This document shows positions 7,120 to 9,812 of a stretch of DNA of 9,812 nt, piece by piece (position 1 is the stretch's first letter; every line of letters starts with the position of its first letter). Under the pieces are notes generated by a model. That model saw nothing but the letters and a program-made list of their open reading frames with translations. It was not told the DNA's origin and searched no databases. Source of the stretch: Spirochaetaceae bacterium (GTDB taxonomy: Bacteria; Spirochaetota; Spirochaetia; Treponematales; Breznakiellaceae); the NCBI GenBank assembly GCA_031280705.1, contig JAITGJ010000149.1, positions 1-9,812 on the forward strand, written 5' to 3'. A program made the position numbers and the translations under genes.

Positions 7120-7668
7120 TTAATTGACAATCCGCCACCCGCTTCCCAGGTTTTCCAGTTCGTAGAGCCGGAGGCGCTGCCCCTTGGGGTTAAGCGTAAA
7201 CGCCTTGACCCGCGTACGGCTGATAAACTCGATGTCGTCAATGCGGTCATCGGTCCGGGAGGGGACGACCACCTGCATAAAATAATCCCGCGCGCTCAAG
7301 AGCACGATATTGCGCGTTCTGAGCCGTTCCGACGTTTGGGAAATACGGAGCAGGAAGGCCGGAGAGTTGACCATCTGAAAATAGGAGGGTGACAGGTGGG
7401 CCACCCAGCCGTCGTAGTCGCGCCGCCGGACAATGCCGTTAAGCTCGACGATAAACGCCCGGACATCGATCATGGTATGATCGAATTCTTCCTGGGTGAT
7501 GGTGGAGGCGTCAAATTGCTCTTCAACAACAACGGGCGCGGAAGCGGAAGCGGAAACAACGGCGGCAGGAACGGACGGCGTACCGTTATTTTCCCCCTGA
7601 GCCGGACCGGAACCGCAGGCGGCGGCCATAAGAGCAAGAAAGCCATAAACAATAAACAAATTTTTCAT
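7120..7668 (-). CDS. Small lipoprotein of unknown function
   Basis: The 182-residue product has a short lipoprotein signal (MKNLFIVYGFLALMAAAC) with the modifiable cysteine at 18. The AAAC box is looser than the classical LxxC, as is common in spirochaetes. Residues 19-55 are a flexible linker rich in Ala, Ser, Pro and Val. Its SASASA stretch is encoded by repeated 6-bp units near 7540-7556. The folded part, about 56-182, mixes helix (EEFDHTMIDVRAFIVELNGI) with strands, and ends in RLYELENLGSGWRIVN. That resembles the small alpha+beta folds used for binding in exported proteins, but I cannot name a family. The ATG at 7668 lacks a clear ribosome-binding site. It probably anchors to a membrane and may act with the exported HEAT-like protein encoded next downstream. 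Confidence 0.8.
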   Translation of the reverse strand: MKNLFIVYGFLALMAAACGSGPAQGENNGTPSVPAAVVSASASAPVVVEEQFDASTITQEEFDHTMIDVRAFIVELNGIVRRRDYDGWVAHLSPSYFQMVNSPAFLLRISQTSERLRTRNIVLLSARDYFMQVVVPSRTDDRIDDIEFISRTRVKAFTLNPKGQRLRLYELENLGSGWRIVN

Positions 7669-7693
7669 AAAATAACTGGCATCACTTTACACC

Positions 7694-7730
7694 GGTTTTC
7701 CAAAAAAGGTCCAGTAACCTTTGGGAAACC
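7694..7730 (-). other. Bulged hairpin just upstream of the lipoprotein gene
   Basis: GGTTTTCC (7694-7701) pairs with GGGAAACC (7723-7730, one wobble). Inside it AAAGGT (7705-7710) pairs with ACCTTT (7717-7722), leaving a 3-nt A bulge and a 6-nt loop. If the promoter is further upstream, this lies in the lipoprotein 5' untranslated RNA. Function unknown. Confidence 0.45.
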
Positions 7731-7745
7731 CGGGCCGGTTTTTTA

Positions 7746-7872
7746 GAGCCTGTTCAAAATCTGGAATTGTGGCGTTGCAAACGCCACAATTCTACCTTGC
7801 AGGCTCCAAAAGAGCCCTAAAACCGGGATTTTTGCGGTATATTGACCGTAAAAATCCACATTGAACAGGCTC
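7746..7872. mobile_element. 127-bp MITE-like element with cloverleaf potential
   Basis: The ends are perfect 12-bp terminal inverted repeats, GAGCCTGTTCAA (7746-7757) and TTGAACAGGCTC (7861-7872). They are flanked by TTA on both sides (7743-7745 and 7873-7875), which looks like a 3-bp target duplication. Inside are three hairpins: 13 bp GAATTGTGGCGTT (7764-7776 with 7780-7792, 3-nt loop), 5 bp GGCTC/GAGCC (7802-7816), and 13 bp with one wobble (7826-7838 with 7845-7857). Together with paired ends this makes a four-way junction. No coding capacity is present. A TNA-type 3-bp duplication fits IS5-family relatives of the IS1031 group, so a transposase in trans is likely; that family link is inference. 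Confidence 0.75.
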
Positions 7873-8173
7873 TTAAGCGTCTGGTAAAACACGGATGCGA
7901 TACATAACCTCGGTTTTCAAGTTTATCACACATTCAGCAAAAATTCTACGCGCAGGTGAAAAAAAATACGGCGGCGGTTTCTTTTACCCCTATGGGCGGC
8001 CTATCCACCCGGCAGGCTGCCGTATGGACAGGTACTACTGAAAAAAATAGCTTCATACAGTGGCTTGCCGTTCCTTCGAGCGGCGTTACAGAACGCGCGG
8101 GGCCGGTCTTTGGAGCGGAATTTGTCCGGAAACGCTCTTGAATCTTTTTGCCAAACCATGTATCGCTTACAAA
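7873..8173. other. Intergenic region between the MITE and coaD
   Basis: No supportable gene is seen in these 301 bases. An open frame at 7956-8141 (GTG start, 61 codons, plus strand) matches nothing I know and has no ribosome-binding site. A weak promoter pattern for coaD, TTGAAT (8138-8143), 17 bp, TATCGC (8161-8166), would start transcription almost at the coaD ATG. The region may also hold the lipoprotein promoter reading left, but no convincing one is visible. Confidence 0.4.
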
Positions 8174-8683
8174 ATGATTAAGGCGGTTTTTCCCGGTTCG
8201 TTTGATCCTCCTTCGCTGGGACACCTCAACATTATTGAGCGCGCTTCGGCGCTTTTTGATGAACTTATCGTTGTAGTAGCGGAAAATCCGGGGAAAAAAT
8301 GCCTTTTTTCCCCGGCGGAGCGGGTTTCCCTGCTGGAACGGCTTGTACGGGACCGGAAAAATGTTTCGGTGGTATCCTGGGGCGGCCTTATCGTGGAATT
8401 TTTGCGGGAAAAGGACATTCGTATCCTGATCCGCGGGGTACGCGGAACCAGCGATATGTCCTATGAATTTGAGCTTTCCATGTGGAACAAAGCTCTTGCG
8501 CCGAAAATCGAGACGATTTTCCTCACAACGGACCCCCGGTATCTAGTGCTTAGGTCATCAGGCATCCGGGAAGTGGCCGCCTTTGGCGGGAATATCGACG
8601 CCATGGTGCCTCCCCCGGTGGCCGAGGCCCTGCGGGGCAAATTCCGGGACCGGGGCGCGGATGGCGGGCCGCGCATCGTTTAG
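8174..8683 (+). CDS. coaD: Phosphopantetheine adenylyltransferase
   Basis: This 169-residue cytoplasmic enzyme catalyses the fourth step of coenzyme A synthesis, joining ATP and 4'-phosphopantetheine to give dephospho-CoA and pyrophosphate. The nucleotidyltransferase signature GSFDPPSLGHLNII is at residues 8-21, with the catalytic His17 in SLGH. FSPAERVSLLE (45-55), RGVRGTSDMSYEFE (87-100) and RSSGIREVAAFGG (127-139) match the family's substrate loops. Most bacterial CoaD are about 160 residues; the extra here is a charged, glycine-rich tail. The ATG at 8174 gives the standard N-terminus but lacks a Shine-Dalgarno sequence. A GTG at 8060 would add 38 unrelated residues and is rejected. A terminator and a separate promoter split it from rpmF downstream. 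It feeds CoA, the donor of the ACP prosthetic group. Confidence 0.95.
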   Translation: MIKAVFPGSFDPPSLGHLNIIERASALFDELIVVVAENPGKKCLFSPAERVSLLERLVRDRKNVSVVSWGGLIVEFLREKDIRILIRGVRGTSDMSYEFELSMWNKALAPKIETIFLTTDPRYLVLRSSGIREVAAFGGNIDAMVPPPVAEALRGKFRDRGADGGPRIV

Positions 8684-8743
8684 GTTTCCCGCGGGCAAAA
8701 AACGCGGATAAAGGCCGGTCCCCGCGGCGCGCCGGGCAGGCCG

Positions 8744-8773
8744 GCCCGGTTTTTGCAAAACCGGGCTGTTTTT
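8744..8773 (+). terminator. Intrinsic terminator of coaD
   Basis: A perfect 10-bp stem, GCCCGGTTTT (8744-8753) with AAAACCGGGC (8757-8766), closes a 3-nt loop and is followed by TGTTTTT (8767-8773). This is a standard Rho-independent terminator about 60 bp after the coaD stop. Confidence 0.85.
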
Positions 8774-8787
8774 CGGCGTTATCTTGC

Positions 8788-8816
8788 TTGACAATAATGC
8801 CCTCTTTTGTTAGATT
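8788..8816 (+). promoter_or_regulatory. Sigma70 promoter of the rpmF-acpP-rnc cluster
   Basis: A perfect TTGACA (8788-8793), a 17-bp spacer and TAGATT (8811-8816, 4 of 6) lie just after the coaD terminator. Transcription would start near 8823, about 55 nt before rpmF. No other convincing promoter is seen before acpP or rnc. Confidence 0.75.
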
Positions 8817-8828
8817 GACAGGACGAGT

Positions 8829-8848
8829 TGCCGGCCTCGTGCCCGGCA
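8829..8848 (+). other. Hairpin in the rpmF leader
   Basis: TGCCGG (8829-8834) pairs with CCGGCA (8843-8848) round an 8-nt loop, very near the predicted 5' end of the transcript. A 5'-end stem can protect mRNA or act in ribosomal-protein feedback; which applies cannot be told. Confidence 0.4.
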
Positions 8849-8878
8849 GCACAACACGAACGAAGCGAGGTTAGTGAA

Positions 8879-9067
8879 ATGGCTGTACCCAGAGCGAAAA
8901 CGTCGAAGGCGCGGACCCGGCGGCGGCAAACCCTCAATATGCGGTTGACTGAACGTACGCTGGTCAAATGCGGTTCCTGCGGCAACAAGGTTCAGCTTCA
9001 CCGGGTATGCCCCAAATGCGGGTTTTACCGGGGCAGACAGGTTATCGCCCCGGATTCAAAGGTTTAA
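8879..9067 (+). CDS. rpmF: Large ribosomal subunit protein bL32
   Basis: The 62-residue basic protein starts MAVPRAKTSKARTRRRQTLN, the typical bL32 N-terminus. It has a zinc ribbon CGSC (31-34) and CPKC (44-47), the zinc-binding form of L32. It is part of the 50S subunit. The ATG at 8879 follows GAGG (8867-8870) with 8-nt spacing; a longer in-frame TTG start at 8828 is not supported. The DUF177 (YceD) gene that often precedes rpmF is absent here, and acpP follows 118 bp downstream. Confidence 0.97.
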   Translation: MAVPRAKTSKARTRRRQTLNMRLTERTLVKCGSCGNKVQLHRVCPKCGFYRGRQVIAPDSKV

Positions 9068-9077
9068 CCGGCGCTCT

Positions 9078-9130
9078 CCGGAAAAATCCGGCCGGAAAAT
9101 CCGGCTGTATGTTCCGGCCGGAACATACAG
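9078..9130 (+). repeat. Tandem dyads in the rpmF-acpP gap
   Basis: Three dyads abut. CCGGA-AAAA-TCCGG is at 9078-9091 and CCGGA-AAA-TCCGG at 9092-9104. A perfect 26-bp palindrome without spacer follows at 9105-9130 (half-site CTGTATGTTCCGG). No U-tract follows, so it is not an intrinsic terminator. It could be a protein operator, an RNA processing site or a stabilising structure between a ribosomal-protein message and the acpP message. Confidence 0.6.
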
Positions 9131-9185
9131 AGTCCGGCTGAACCGGGGCGCTCCCGGCGGCCTACCCTTAACGAGGAGAATATAT

Positions 9186-9422
9186 ATGGATGAACTGTTC
9201 GAAAAAATGAAAAAGCTCATCGCGGAGCAGTTGGAGATCGATGCGGATAAGGTGAAGCTTGAATCTTCGTTCCGTCAAGACCTTAATGCCGACAGTCTGG
9301 ACACCTATGAGTTGGTCTACGCCATCGAAGAAGAAACGGGCATCTCGATTCCCGATGAAAAGGCCAACGAATTTGAAACTGTCCGGGACGCCTACGAATT
9401 CATCAAATCCCAGAAAAAATAA
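9186..9422 (+). CDS. acpP: Acyl carrier protein
   Basis: The 78-residue acidic protein carries growing acyl chains on a phosphopantetheine arm in fatty-acid synthesis in the cytoplasm. The attachment site is Ser37 in LNADSLDTYELV, the ACP signature. The length and four-helix pattern are normal. The ATG at 9186 follows GAGGAG (9173-9178) with 7-nt spacing, one of the strongest ribosome-binding sites in the window, as expected for an abundant protein. Its usual neighbours fabD, fabG and fabF are missing; rpmF lies before it and rnc after it, as in compact genomes. Confidence 0.97.
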   Translation: MDELFEKMKKLIAEQLEIDADKVKLESSFRQDLNADSLDTYELVYAIEEETGISIPDEKANEFETVRDAYEFIKSQKK

Positions 9423-9427
9423 AAAAA

Positions 9428-9453
9428 AGACCGGTCCCTCAGACGGGACCGGT
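9428..9453 (-). terminator. Hairpin after acpP with terminator polarity on the minus strand
   Basis: GACCGGTCCC (9428-9437) and its perfect complement (9444-9453) form a 10-bp stem with a 6-nt loop. On the plus strand it is preceded by seven A and has no U-tract after it. On the minus strand the same hairpin is followed directly by seven T, then an A and six more T, which makes a good intrinsic terminator for antisense transcription. For the plus-strand message it may act as a 3'-end stabiliser or processing stem between acpP and rnc. Confidence 0.6.
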
Positions 9454-9492
9454 CATACCGCTTCGCCGGACCTTTCGGGGGCGGATTTTTCT

Positions 9493-9812
9493 TTGACGCG
9501 GGAGTACGCCCGTCCCGGCGGGGGCGGGCCGCTGCTCCTTGACGCCGCGCGAAAAAAAGAGCTTGCCGTTTTCCTCAAAGCCGCGGGACTCCGTTTCAAA
9601 AACCGGGAGCTCCTCAATCTTGCCTTTATGCACCGCTCGGTTTCCAATGAAGCGGGGCTGCGGGGCAATAACGAACGGCTGGAATTCCTGGGAGACGCCA
9701 TTCTGGGCGCCGTTACCGCCACCCTGCTTTACGAAGAATTAAACGAGCGGCCCGAGGGGGAACTTGCTAAAATCAAGTCCGTGGTTGTTTCGGAGCAGGT
9801 TCTTTCGGCGGT
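9493..9812 (+). CDS. rnc: Ribonuclease III, 5' part (runs off the window)
   Basis: The frame encodes the N-terminal endonuclease domain of RNase III, which cuts double-stranded RNA in rRNA and mRNA processing as a dimer with Mg2+. LLNLAFMHRSVSNEAG and the catalytic signature NNERLEFLGDAILG are plain, followed by GELAKIKSVVVSEQVLSA. The C-terminal part, including the dsRNA-binding domain, lies beyond the window. There is no ATG or GTG in frame between acpP and the conserved region. TTG at 9493, with GCGGA 7 nt before it, is my best start. The frame is open further upstream, so a start inside acpP, such as TTG 9373, cannot be excluded. About 70 bp separate it from acpP, with the 9428-9453 hairpin in between. 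Confidence 0.9.
   Translation, partial: MTREYARPGGGGPLLLDAARKKELAVFLKAAGLRFKNRELLNLAFMHRSVSNEAGLRGNNERLEFLGDAILGAVTATLLYEELNERPEGELAKIKSVVVSEQVLSA

Noticed and set aside
7528..7556. GGAAGC repeats as a tandem-repeat or CRISPR-like feature
   Set aside because: They encode the Ser-Ala linker of the lipoprotein, are only a few units long and have no spacers.
7745..7873. 13-bp terminal repeats including the outer A/T pair of the MITE
   Set aside because: The outermost A/T pair is better explained as part of the TTA duplicated on both sides, leaving 12-bp true ends.
7956..8141. 61-codon GTG-started frame before coaD
   Set aside because: No ribosome-binding site, no recognisable family, and the antisense strand is also open. 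It is kept only as a note in the intergenic entry.

Overview
This 9.8 kb window is bacterial chromosome with a G+C content that looks somewhat above 50 %. Gene content and style suggest a spirochaete, most likely a Treponema-type organism such as those of insect guts. The hints are a membrane chemoreceptor of spirochaete type, a permissive lipobox on a secreted protein, a lone corrinoid-type methyltransferase and a compact rpmF-acpP-rnc cluster. The assignment is inference; no ribosomal RNA or other taxonomic marker is present.

Layout, left to right. Bases 1-118 hold three stem-loops in a row, the outer two sharing a CTCTAAAAAC core. They run into the probable promoter of a plus-strand methyltransferase of the uroporphyrinogen-decarboxylase superfamily (153-1256). 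A long hairpin separates that gene from a convergent methyl-accepting chemotaxis protein (1316-3484, minus), which has overlapping sigma70-like and sigma28-like promoter candidates. Next, on the minus strand, come a MATE efflux transporter and, 26 bp upstream of it, a Maf nucleotide pyrophosphatase; they are probably co-transcribed. A hairpin-rich stretch follows, then a tRNA-Arg(CCG) gene behind a near-perfect sigma70 promoter. Two minus-strand genes for exported proteins come next: a periplasmic HEAT-repeat-like protein and a small lipoprotein.

The divergent gap between the lipoprotein and coaD carries a 127-bp miniature inverted-repeat element. It has perfect 12-bp terminal inverted repeats, TTA on both flanks as a target duplication, and three internal hairpins, so as RNA or single-stranded DNA it could fold as a cloverleaf. 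It is the most distinctive object in the window.

From 8174 to the end everything is on the plus strand: coaD (coenzyme A biosynthesis) with its own terminator, then rpmF, acpP and the 5' part of rnc. CoaD makes the dephospho-CoA that leads to CoA, the source of the 4'-phosphopantetheine arm of ACP, so coaD and acpP are functionally linked. rpmF-acpP-rnc follows one strong promoter, and both intergenic gaps hold strong dyads lacking a terminator U-tract. These could set unequal expression or be RNase III processing sites, which matters because rnc is the distal gene.

I saw no CRISPR array, phage module, transposase, toxin-antitoxin pair or recognisable defence system. The interest lies in the non-coding structures, and all functional statements about them are hypotheses.
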